From Sphaerotilus sp. (GTDB lineage Bacteria; Pseudomonadota; Gammaproteobacteria; Burkholderiales; Burkholderiaceae_C), in assembly GCF_013299175.1 (NCBI RefSeq), contig NZ_JAAFKF010000001.1, positions 48,836-112,835 on the forward strand: a stretch of DNA of 64,000 nucleotides, written 5' to 3'. A program made the translations under genes and the position numbers. A model generated the notes under the pieces. That model saw nothing but the letters and a program-made list of their open reading frames with translations. It was not told the origin of the DNA and searched no databases. Positions 1-8,672 of the stretch are shown here, in pieces (position 1 is the stretch's first letter; every line of letters starts with the position of its first letter).

Positions 1-1027
1 GCACGGCACTGTCCGTCCGGGTCTGCAGCGCCTGGAACTCCCGCGCCGCTGCGGCCCCCAGTTCGGTGTCGAACCAGAGGTGCAGGCGCGACGGCGGGGT
101 GCCCAGGGTGTCGAGCGCCCGTGCGGCCACGCGCGCTTCGGCGAGAACGCCTTCCGACAGGTAGAGCGTGTGGTGGCGCGGCTGGGCGGCGGTCGTGGGC
201 GGCACCTGGTCGATCAGCGGAAACACGCAGGGCAGCGCCTGCGCTTCGCAGAACGCCTCGACCGGCGCCCATTGCGCCGCCCCGGCACCCGACACCACCG
301 CGTACACCGGCTGCGCCCGCAGGTGCTGCTGCAACTGCGCGGCCCACTCGGCGGGTGGGCCGGTGAGGGTCCAGACATGCAGCGCCACGCGGACCTGGCC
401 AAACGTCTGCTGGCGCGCCCAGGCCGCCAGCGTCGTCTCCACCGCCTCGCGCCGGTCGGCTGGCGCATCGGGCGTGACGATGGTGGCCAGGTGCAGCCGG
501 GTGCCGTCCAATCCGCGGAGCACCGTGTCGCCGACCGGCCCGAGCCGCTCCAGCCAGGCCAGCAGATCGGCCACGGCCGCCTCGTCGAGGTCGTAGCGCG
601 GCATCCAGGAACTCAACGCCTTGCCATCCGGGTCCACGCCGCTGCGCAGCGCGCGCGCCAGGGTCTCGGGGGTGTAGGCCGAACGGGATTCGACCCGCGT
701 GCCGGGTGGTGCGCTGCCCGTGGCGGTGCGTCGGATAGTGAGCGGCTGGCCGGGCGCGAACAGGCTGGCGGCCGTGATCGGCGGAATGCGCAGCAGCCCC
801 TCCTGGTCGCCCAGCCCGCTGCGCCGGTGGCACTGCACGCACGCCGCCGCCGTTCCCGCCATGTCCGGCGATTCCGCGCGGCGGGCCTGCAGGGCGCGGC
901 CATCCTGGAGCCGGCCTTCGACATAGAGCGCCTGGCCGCGGGTGGCATCGGGTGCGGCGTGGGCCAACCCTGCGGCCAGCGCGAGCAGCACCGAGGGCAG
1001 GCAGAGCATGCGGTGGTGGGTCTTCAT
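1..1027 (-). CDS. c-type cytochrome fused to periplasmic-binding-protein-like domain (partial, runs off window start)
   Basis: Minus-strand reading from ATG at 1027 gives MKTHHRMLCLPSVLLALAAGLAHA (signal peptide) and a heme motif AACVQCHRRSG, then a substrate-binding-like region; the + ORF 80..1069 is its antisense. Confidence 0.7.
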   Translation of the reverse strand, partial: MKTHHRMLCLPSVLLALAAGLAHAAPDATRGQALYVEGRLQDGRALQARRAESPDMAGTAAACVQCHRRSGLGDQEGLLRIPPITAASLFAPGQPLTIRRTATGSAPPGTRVESRSAYTPETLARALRSGVDPDGKALSSWMPRYDLDEAAVADLLAWLERLGPVGDTVLRGLDGTRLHLATIVTPDAPADRREAVETTLAAWARQQTFGQVRVALHVWTLTGPPAEWAAQLQQHLRAQPVYAVVSGAGAAQWAPVEAFCEAQALPCVFPLIDQVPPTTAAQPRHHTLYLSEGVLAEARVAARALDTLGTPPSRLHLWFDTELGAAAAREFQALQTRTDSAV

Positions 1028-1081
1028 GGGCCGCAGTCTGTGGCGCGGTCCTGTGGCGTGATCGAGTAAAAAGATGTTCTA

Positions 1082-1110
1082 TGGAAAACACCGATGGAAA
1101 ATTTTTTCCA
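1082..1110. promoter_or_regulatory. candidate operator: TGGAAAA direct repeat plus TGGAAAA-TT-TTTTCCA inverted repeat
   Basis: TGGAAAA at 1082-1088 and 1095-1101, TTTTCCA at 1104-1110, in the divergent intergenic region between the cytochrome and oxidoreductase genes. Confidence 0.4.
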
Positions 1111-1185
1111 AAATAAGGAACCCATCGCTATAGTTCACCCCCGATTCACCACCCTGCCGCACCTTCCGTCCGCCTAGGAATTTCC

Positions 1186-2181
1186 ATGAAAAACGTCGCC
1201 GTTTTCGGTGCTGGTCGCATCGGCCGCATCCACGCCACCAACCTCGCCAGCCTGCCCGGCGTCAACCTCCAGTTCATCTGTGATCCCTTCGGCGACAGTG
1301 CCAGCCAGCTCTCGCAGCAGCTCGGTGCCCAGGTCTCGACCATCGACGCCGTGCTGGCCGACCCGTCGATCGACGTGGTCGCCATCACCTCGCCCACGTC
1401 CACGCACTCCGACCTGATCACCCGTGCCGCCGCCGCCGGCAAGCACATCTTCTGCGAGAAGCCGGTGGATCTGTCGGTGCCGCGCGCCATCGCCTGCGGC
1501 GAGGCGGTCAAGGCTGCGGGCGTGGCCTGCATGATCGGCTTCCAGCGCCGCTTCGACCCCACCTTCAACGAAGCACGCACCCGCATGGACCGTGGCGACA
1601 TCGGCAACCCCGAGATGCTGATCATCACCAGCCGCGACCCCGGCGCCCCGCCGGCCGAGTACATCAAGGCATCCGGCGGCATCTTCCGCGACATGCTGAT
1701 CCACGATCTGGACGTGTTCCGCTGGATCCTGTGCGCCGACGGCGACGAGGCCGAGTGGCTGAGCGCCTCCGGCTCGGTGCTGACCGATCCGGCGATTGCC
1801 GAGCTGGGCGACTTCGACAGCACCGCGGTGACGATCCGCACGAAGAAGGGCCGCCTCTGCCAGATCAACACCAGCCGCCGCGCCGCCTATGGGTATGACC
1901 AGCGGTTCGAGGTGCTGGGTTCGGCCGGCATGCTGCAGTGCGGCAACCAGACGCCCAGCCAGGTCATCCAGTGGGACGCCAACGGCATCTCCAGCGACAA
2001 GCCCGAGCCGTTTTTCCTGCAACGCTACGCCGCGGCCTACAAGCTGGAGCTGGCGCACTTCTTCGAGTGCTTGCAGACCGGCGCGCCGTTCCGCACGACC
2101 GTCGCCGACGGCGTGAAGGCGCAGATCCTCGCCGACGCCGCCAGCGAAAGCGCACTCAGCGGCGAGCCGGTTCGCTTCTGA
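1186..2181 (+). CDS. Gfo/Idh/MocA family oxidoreductase (inositol 2-dehydrogenase-like)
   Basis: 331 aa; N-terminal Rossmann VAVFGAGRIGRIHA, EKPVDLS motif typical of the family. Confidence 0.85.
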   Translation: MKNVAVFGAGRIGRIHATNLASLPGVNLQFICDPFGDSASQLSQQLGAQVSTIDAVLADPSIDVVAITSPTSTHSDLITRAAAAGKHIFCEKPVDLSVPRAIACGEAVKAAGVACMIGFQRRFDPTFNEARTRMDRGDIGNPEMLIITSRDPGAPPAEYIKASGGIFRDMLIHDLDVFRWILCADGDEAEWLSASGSVLTDPAIAELGDFDSTAVTIRTKKGRLCQINTSRRAAYGYDQRFEVLGSAGMLQCGNQTPSQVIQWDANGISSDKPEPFFLQRYAAAYKLELAHFFECLQTGAPFRTTVADGVKAQILADAASESALSGEPVRF

Positions 2182-3215
2182 TGGCCGCCGCCGCTGCTCG
2201 CCTGCGCGTCGGCATTGCCGGCCTCGGTCGCCTGGGCCGCCGTCACGCCGAAGCCCTGGCGTTTTCCACCCGCCACGTCGATCTGGTCGCCGCGTGCAGC
2301 CCGGTCGAGGCCGAGCGCGACTTCGCCGGCCGCGAGCTGGGCATCGCCGCGGACCGGCTGTACGCGGATTTCGACGCCTTCATCGCCGATCCCGGTCTGG
2401 ACGCGGTCGTGCTGGTCACGCCGACCTCGCTGCACGCCGACCAGGCCATCGCCGTGCTGAAAGCCGGCAAGCACGTCTTCATCGAGAAGCCGCTGGCGCT
2501 GAACCTGCCCGACTGCGAGCGCGTGCTGGCGGTCGCGGCCGAGCATCCCGCGCAGGTGGCGATGGTTGGTTTCGTGCGGCGCTTCGATCCGAGCTACCGC
2601 AACGCGGCGGCGGCGGTCGAGGCGGGCGAGATCGGCCGGCCCTTCCTCGTGCGCTCGCAGACCTGCGACAAGAACGACCCGGACGGCTTCTTTGTCCGCT
2701 TCGCCCCGACCTCGGGTGGCATCTTCATGGACTGCAGCGTCCACGACATCGACCTGGCGCGCTGGCTGCTCGGCCGGCCGAAGGCGCTGCGGGCGTTCGC
2801 CACCGGCACCATCGCGCTGCACCCCGGACTGGCCGACTGCGGCGATGTGGACAACGGGCTGGCGATCGTCGAGTTCGAGGGCGGGGCGAAGGCGGTGTTC
2901 TACGCCTCGCGCACGCTGGCCCACGGGCACGAAACGACGACCGAGGTGATCGGCACGGCCGGCAAGCTGCTGGTGGGCGAACACGCAGCGCGGGACCGGG
3001 TGATCCGCAGCGACGCGGGCGGGGTGTCGCACGCGGTGCTTGGTGATTTCTACGAGCGGTTCGAGACGGCGTTCGCGCACGAGATGAGCGCGTTCGTCGC
3101 CGCCTGCCGCGGTGTCGAGCCGCTGACGCTCACGCTGTCGGACGCGATGGAGGCGACGCGGATCGGGCTGGCGATCACGCGGTCGCTGCAGTCGGGGATG
3201 CCCGAGGCGGTGTGA
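2181..3215 (+). CDS. Gfo/Idh/MocA family oxidoreductase
   Basis: Start ATG overlaps the upstream stop (TGATG); LRVGIAGLGRLGRRHAEAL, EKPLALN motif; 344 aa. Confidence 0.85.
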   Translation: MAAAAARLRVGIAGLGRLGRRHAEALAFSTRHVDLVAACSPVEAERDFAGRELGIAADRLYADFDAFIADPGLDAVVLVTPTSLHADQAIAVLKAGKHVFIEKPLALNLPDCERVLAVAAEHPAQVAMVGFVRRFDPSYRNAAAAVEAGEIGRPFLVRSQTCDKNDPDGFFVRFAPTSGGIFMDCSVHDIDLARWLLGRPKALRAFATGTIALHPGLADCGDVDNGLAIVEFEGGAKAVFYASRTLAHGHETTTEVIGTAGKLLVGEHAARDRVIRSDAGGVSHAVLGDFYERFETAFAHEMSAFVAACRGVEPLTLTLSDAMEATRIGLAITRSLQSGMPEAV

Positions 3216-3222
3216 CCCCCGC

Positions 3223-3241
3223 GACCGGGCACCGCCCGGTC
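3223..3241. terminator. intergenic hairpin between convergent genes (no clear T-tract)
   Basis: GACCGGGC-ACC-GCCCGGTC perfect 8-bp stem between two convergent stop codons. Confidence 0.45.
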
Positions 3242-3246
3242 AGCGG

Positions 3247-6200
3247 TCAGTACCCGGCCGGCCCCCCCGGCATCTGCAGGCCACCGCCCCCCAGCCCGCC
3301 CCGCGGCTCCAGGCTCAGGCGCAGGTAGATCGACCCCGTGCTCTGCGTGAACTGCGGTGCGCGTTCCACGCCGAGCCGGGTGCCGATGTCCAGGTGCCGG
3401 GTGATCTGGTATTCCAGCGCCCCGCCCAGGTTCAGCACCAGCCCCGCGTCGCTGCGGGCCGTGTAGGCAGCCGACGACACCCGCTGCTGCGCCGCCAGAT
3501 TTTCCAGCGACGCCTGTGCGGCGGCGTCGGTCGGGAAGTAGGGCGCGGCGTCCTCGCGGTACGCCTGCAAGCCCGCCGAGCCTTGCAAGCCCCAGCTCAG
3601 TCGCCCGCTGCGCCCGATCCAGTTCACCGGCACGGTCAGTGCCAGCAGGTGCTGCGGGCTGAAGTAGCCGCCCTGGCCCCAGGTGTAGCCGCTCAGGTTG
3701 CGCCGGTAGTGCTGGTAGCCGAGGTTCATGCCGATGTCGATCTGCGAGTCGGGCAGCCGCTGCGCGTGCCAGAAGCTGCCGGCGCCCAGTTCGAGGCGGC
3801 TGTTGCTGGCGACGCGCTGGCCCGTCAGCGCATGGGCGCCGCCATAGCCGTAGACGCCGACATCGGCCTGCTCCCAGGCCACCTGCGCCTGCGCCCCGGT
3901 GGCGCGCACGCCGCCCCAGACCCGGCCCGTGCGGGCATCGGTCGTGCCGGCAAACGACAGCACGCTGTCCGTGACGGCCCGCCGCGAGGCGTCCACCGTC
4001 AGCGTCAGGTTCTGGGCGAACTCGTCGATGTAGCGCATCCCGCCCACGACATCCACCACCGAGAAACCGATCGGCGTGGTGCCGACATCCACCGCCAGCT
4101 TGCGCGTCTTCAGTCCGACTGCCACGCCGACCCCGGCGTCGCTCTGCGTCGGGGCCACCAGCACGCCGGTGGTGTCCAGCCCGAGCGTGCCGCTGCGGGC
4201 GCGCGCAGTCTGGCTGACCTGTCCGGCGCTGAGCACCACGGGCGTCACCTTCACGCTGACCTGTCCGACCGCCTCGATGGTCTTGCGGCCTTCGATCGGT
4301 GTCTGCACGAGGTCGAGCCGGCCCAGCCCGGACTCGCCGCTGCGGGCCTTGATCGCGCCGGCGAACTCGACGCTGGTGCGCCCGCGCTCGACCTGCACCT
4401 CGGCGAGTTCGTCCGCCAGGGTCTTGGGCGGGCGGGCCTGCGCTGCAGAAACCGGCAGAGCGGCGCTTGGCAGCGGTGCCGCGGCCAGCATGGGTACCGC
4501 TGCGGCGGTCACCACGGACGCTGGTGCCGGTGCCGGCTCGCGCCAGCGCAGCGAACGGCTGACGGCACTGTCCGCCGCCGGGCGGCTGGTGGGCTGGCCG
4601 GCGCCGGTGGGCGGCAGTTGGTCCAGGTTCGCCAACCCTTGGCCCAGACCTGTCCCCGGCCCATTCGGGTTGAACCCGCTGGAGGGCACCCGGTTCGGCA
4701 CCCCCCCGACCGCCAGCAGCGTGCGCGAGCGGCCGTCCGCCGCGTGGGCCGCGAACGGGTTGCCGGCGAGGCGGGCCTGTCCCCACTGGAGCGGATTCGG
4801 CTGCTCGGCGGCGATGGCGGCGCGCAGGTACTCGGCCGCCTTGGTGAACTGGCCGCGGGCGCGGTGGTGGCGGGCGTACTGGGCGAGCACGGCGGGGCTG
4901 TTCGGCGCCAGCCGTGCGGCCTCCTGGAGCGCCATGGTGGCGGAGTCGTGGTCCTTCTGGCCATCGGCGGCACCGGCCAGGCCGAGCCAGGCGTCGAGCA
5001 GGTTGGGCTGTTTCTGCAGCACCGATTCGAACAGCGCCCGTGCCTGGGCATCGTCACCCCCCGCGCTGTAGAGCCGTGCCAGCGCCATCTGCAGGCGCGG
5101 TTCCTGCGGACGCTCCTGCAGCACCGGCGCCAGCGCCTCCCAGGCGTTGTAGAGGTCGCCGCCTTCACGCAGTTGGTCCGCCTGGCGCAGGGCCAGGGCG
5201 ATGCGCAGCTCGTCGAAGTCGCGCCGCTGGCCGGCGGTCAGTGGCTGGCCGGCGAGCTGGCGCAGCACACCGGCCAGCTCCGCATCCTGCCGCGTCTGCA
5301 GCAGCAGCGCCGCGTGGCGCAAGCGCAAACCCGCACCGGCCTGCGGCTGCGCGGCCAGGGTGGCGCGGATGAGCTGCCCGGCACGGACCTCGTCGCCCAG
5401 GTCCAGCCGCGCGCCAGCGACGGCGCCGACGAGGTCAGGGTCTTGCCCGGCCGCCGTTTCGGCTTCCACCAGCAGCGCCTCGGCCTGCCAGCGTTGACCG
5501 GCACGGGCCTGTGCCACGGCGTCGGCGGCCTGGGCCTGGATGGCGAGCCGGCGTTGCAGGCGGCCCATCTCGGTGGTGCGGGCGCGGGCGGGCACCTGCT
5601 CCAGGCTTTGCAGGGCACCGAGCCAGTCCTTCAGCTCCGTCTGCAGCAGGGCGCGGGCCAGCAGGGCCTCGCCCGGGTGTGCCGCCGGGACCACGAAGGC
5701 ATCGACCTGCGCACTGGCCGCCTCCGGGTGGTTCTGGCGCATGAGCAACTGGCCCAGCGACAGCCGCACCCACGGCGACGCCGGAGCCAGTGCCACGGCC
5801 TGCTCCAGCAATGCCTGCGCGCCGGCCAGATCGCCGCGCTGCTGGGCCAGGTCGGCCTGCAGCCGCATCTGGCCGGCCTTGAGCCCGTTCTCGCCACCCA
5901 GGCGGGCGAGCACTTCAGTGTCCATGCGCTGCACCAGCGCCCGCTGCGGCTCCGTGCGGCCGGCGGCGCCGAGGACGTGGTGCAGCCCGGCGTTGGCGCG
6001 CAGGTGGCGGGCGTCGGTCTGCAGCGCCGCGCGGTAGGCGGCGTCGGCGGTGAGGAACTGGCCCTGCTCGGCCAGCAGGTCGCCGAGCAGCACCTGGCCC
6101 TCCGGCTCTTTCGGGTCGGTCTCGACGGCGCCCTTGGCGAGGCGCGTGGCGCGGTCGAGGTCGCCGACCTGGCGGGCGGCCTGGCCGTCGTGGACCGCCT

Positions 6201-7401
6201 GCCAGTGCATGGCGGAGCGGTAGACCGGCTGCCAGCGGGTGCCGTTGGTGGCGGCGCTGGCGCGGCCGAGCAGCTCGCCGGCCTCGGCGAAGCGGTCCTC
6301 GCGCATCCGCACGATGCCCAGGCCGGCGAGCGCGTCGGTGTCCTCCGGGCGCTGGCGCAGGGCGGCGTCGAACCGCAGGGCGGCGGTCGGGGTGTCGCCG
6401 TTGTCCAGCGCGGTGAAGCCCTGGCGGGCGAGTGGCGACAGGGCGGGCGCGGCTGGCTTGCGCGGGGTGGCCTTGCTGTCTGTGCGGGCGGTTGCGGTGG
6501 CACGGCCCGTACCGGGTGCCGTGCCTTTGGGCAGCTCGCCGAGCCGGGTGCGCAGCTCGGCGTCGTCGCCGACGGTGGCGAGGTACTGGCGCAACAGCGG
6601 TGCATCGGCGGCGCGGGTGTCCAGCCACACGAGTGCCTGCCGCCACGCGGCGCGGGCTTCCTTCTGCACGGCGGCGGGGGTGCCGTCCTGGGTGGACAAG
6701 GTGGTCAGCCGCTGGATGGCGTCGCGCCGGGTCGGCTCGCGGTAGCTCAGGTGCTTGGCGTGGGCGAGGGCCGGGCCGGCCTGTCCGGGGGCGGATTGCG
6801 CCAGGCGCTCCAGGCCGCGGCGTGCCTCGTCCCAGCCTTCGCGGGTGCCGCCGAGCGTCTGGTAGTACTCGACCGCGAGGTCGTCGCTGGGCGGCTGGGC
6901 GCCGAGGGCCTGCTTGTAGGTGCGTGCGGCGGCTTCGGTCTGGCCGGCCTGCGCATATTGGCGCGCGGTGGTGATGAGCGCCTGGTTCGAGGTCTGGGAC
7001 TGCACCTGCTTGGCCAGCGCGCCCAGCCCCGGATGGTCGGGGCGCACCTGGCGCAGCCGGTTCAGGTAGGCGCTGGCTTCGTCGAAACGCCCCGCTTCGA
7101 CGCTCTGCGTCGCCAGCCCGTACAGCGCCTCCGGCTGCCGCGGATCGACGCCGAGCAGTTTCTGCCAGGTCTGGCCGGCCAGATCCGCCCGGCCGCGCTG
7201 CTGCCAGTGGCGGGCCTGCTCGACCAGGGGCTGCACGGTCGCGGCCTGCGGAGCGTCGGGCGGCGCGGAGGCGGTCGCGGCGTGGGCCGTGGTCGCCAGC
7301 CCCGCCATCAGGCCCAGGCAGGCCAGCGCAACCAGGGTCGGTGCCGGACGGTGGAAGAAGCGGTCGGAGGACAGGGTGGTCGGGGTGGACGGGTGCGTCA
7401 T
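3247..7401 (-). CDS. bcsC: cellulose synthase outer-membrane TPR/porin subunit BcsC
   Basis: 1384 aa, signal peptide, many TPR repeats, C-terminal beta-barrel-like region; follows bcsZ in the operon. Confidence 0.9.
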   Translation of the reverse strand: MTHPSTPTTLSSDRFFHRPAPTLVALACLGLMAGLATTAHAATASAPPDAPQAATVQPLVEQARHWQQRGRADLAGQTWQKLLGVDPRQPEALYGLATQSVEAGRFDEASAYLNRLRQVRPDHPGLGALAKQVQSQTSNQALITTARQYAQAGQTEAAARTYKQALGAQPPSDDLAVEYYQTLGGTREGWDEARRGLERLAQSAPGQAGPALAHAKHLSYREPTRRDAIQRLTTLSTQDGTPAAVQKEARAAWRQALVWLDTRAADAPLLRQYLATVGDDAELRTRLGELPKGTAPGTGRATATARTDSKATPRKPAAPALSPLARQGFTALDNGDTPTAALRFDAALRQRPEDTDALAGLGIVRMREDRFAEAGELLGRASAATNGTRWQPVYRSAMHWQAVHDGQAARQVGDLDRATRLAKGAVETDPKEPEGQVLLGDLLAEQGQFLTADAAYRAALQTDARHLRANAGLHHVLGAAGRTEPQRALVQRMDTEVLARLGGENGLKAGQMRLQADLAQQRGDLAGAQALLEQAVALAPASPWVRLSLGQLLMRQNHPEAASAQVDAFVVPAAHPGEALLARALLQTELKDWLGALQSLEQVPARARTTEMGRLQRRLAIQAQAADAVAQARAGQRWQAEALLVEAETAAGQDPDLVGAVAGARLDLGDEVRAGQLIRATLAAQPQAGAGLRLRHAALLLQTRQDAELAGVLRQLAGQPLTAGQRRDFDELRIALALRQADQLREGGDLYNAWEALAPVLQERPQEPRLQMALARLYSAGGDDAQARALFESVLQKQPNLLDAWLGLAGAADGQKDHDSATMALQEAARLAPNSPAVLAQYARHHRARGQFTKAAEYLRAAIAAEQPNPLQWGQARLAGNPFAAHAADGRSRTLLAVGGVPNRVPSSGFNPNGPGTGLGQGLANLDQLPPTGAGQPTSRPAADSAVSRSLRWREPAPAPASVVTAAAVPMLAAAPLPSAALPVSAAQARPPKTLADELAEVQVERGRTSVEFAGAIKARSGESGLGRLDLVQTPIEGRKTIEAVGQVSVKVTPVVLSAGQVSQTARARSGTLGLDTTGVLVAPTQSDAGVGVAVGLKTRKLAVDVGTTPIGFSVVDVVGGMRYIDEFAQNLTLTVDASRRAVTDSVLSFAGTTDARTGRVWGGVRATGAQAQVAWEQADVGVYGYGGAHALTGQRVASNSRLELGAGSFWHAQRLPDSQIDIGMNLGYQHYRRNLSGYTWGQGGYFSPQHLLALTVPVNWIGRSGRLSWGLQGSAGLQAYREDAAPYFPTDAAAQASLENLAAQQRVSSAAYTARSDAGLVLNLGGALEYQITRHLDIGTRLGVERAPQFTQSTGSIYLRLSLEPRGGLGGGGLQMPGGPAGY

Positions 7402-8672
7402 GGGGTCGGGCAGCGGGGGGTCGAAGGAGTGGGGGTGCGCTGCAGCCGACCGTGGCGGTCGCAGCGCCAGCGTTGCTGCAGCCAGCCGGTGCTGAACAGC
7501 GCCAGGGCGTGGTCGTAGTAGCGCAGACGGGTGCCACTGGCGCAGGTGGCGGCGAGCCGCTCGGCCAGGTGCTGGGCGCCGGCGCAGTCGCCCAGCGCGG
7601 TGAGATAGGGTTGCAGCGCGGCGGTGAAGCCGGGCGGGGCGGTGCCGCGGGCCACGCTGGCCGGGTCTGCGCTGGCCGGGGCGCGGGTGGCCAGGCGCTC
7701 GGGCAGGGTGGCGGCGCGGGTGTGGCGCTGCATGCCCGCGAGTCCTTGCAGCAGCGCCGGCTTGAGCGGGTCATCGGTCGGGGCGACGCCGGCCCAGAGG
7801 TAGCAGCGGATCGCGTCGTAGCTGCCGGTGTCGCCCTGCTGCGTGTCGGCGGTCCAGCGGCCCCGCAGCGGCGCGCTGTGCTGCACCGACCAGGTGGCCC
7901 AGTCGGGGGCGAGTCCGTGTGGCGCCATGCCGGCCAGCGTGCGCGCGGATTGTTCGGCCAGCGCCGTCCACGGTCCGCCCGGATCGGCGCTGGCCAGCCC
8001 GCGCAGCACATGCAGCGGTGCGTAACTCGGGTTGAAGCGCCACTGCAGGCGGTCTTCGCTGACGAAACCCTGCGGACCCGGCAGCAGCATGGTGCCCAGC
8101 CCCGGCACCTCGGCGACCTCCTCGGCCCGGATGCGCGCCAGCAGCGCCCGGCCGTCCGTGGCCAGCGCGGGCGCGTTCCAGAGCCGGGCGGCCTCGATCA
8201 GCGTCCAGGCGAGCCAGAGGTCGGCGTCGCTGGCGGCGTTGGCGTCGAGCACGCCCCAGCGGCCATCGCGCTGGCGGCCCCACTGCCAGGCGGGCAGCCG
8301 CGCGGCGAAGTCCCCACTGCAGAGGTTCTGGCGGGTCCACTGCAGCACCCGGTCGAAGCGCGGGCGGTCGTCGGCCACCAGCGCGAAGAACAGCGCGTAG
8401 GACTGGCCCTCGGAGGTGCTGACACGGGCCTCGGTGTCGGGGTCGAGCACGCGGCCGTCGGGCTGCAGGAAGGTGCCGGCGAAGCTGCTCCACAGGGCAT
8501 CGAAGTCGTCGCAGGCCAGCCGCCGCACGGGCGCCGCCGACGATGCGGCCGGGGCCGGCGCGGCACAGGCGGCGCTCGCGAGTGCGCCGACCCCACCGGC
8601 CAGGGCGCCGAGCCGCAGCAGCAGCCGCCTGCGCTGCGGCTGCCCCGGCGGCTCAGGCCGATGCCCCGGCAT
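7398..8672 (-). CDS. bcsZ: endo-1,4-beta-glucanase BcsZ (glycoside hydrolase family 8)
   Basis: ORF 7398..8705 with likely start MPGHRPEPP at 8672; GH8-like DGRVLDPDTEARVSTSEGQSYALFFALVADDR; 4-bp overlap with bcsC. Confidence 0.88.
   Translation of the reverse strand: MPGHRPEPPGQPQRRRLLLRLGALAGGVGALASAACAAPAPAASSAAPVRRLACDDFDALWSSFAGTFLQPDGRVLDPDTEARVSTSEGQSYALFFALVADDRPRFDRVLQWTRQNLCSGDFAARLPAWQWGRQRDGRWGVLDANAASDADLWLAWTLIEAARLWNAPALATDGRALLARIRAEEVAEVPGLGTMLLPGPQGFVSEDRLQWRFNPSYAPLHVLRGLASADPGGPWTALAEQSARTLAGMAPHGLAPDWATWSVQHSAPLRGRWTADTQQGDTGSYDAIRCYLWAGVAPTDDPLKPALLQGLAGMQRHTRAATLPERLATRAPASADPASVARGTAPPGFTAALQPYLTALGDCAGAQHLAERLAATCASGTRLRYYDHALALFSTGWLQQRWRCDRHGRLQRTPTPSTPRCPTP

Noticed and set aside
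3394-7518. Long + strand ORF (1374 aa) opposite bcsC
   Set aside because: Antisense shadow ORF in high-GC DNA; low-complexity Arg/Gly/Gln composition, while the minus strand encodes a coherent BcsC.
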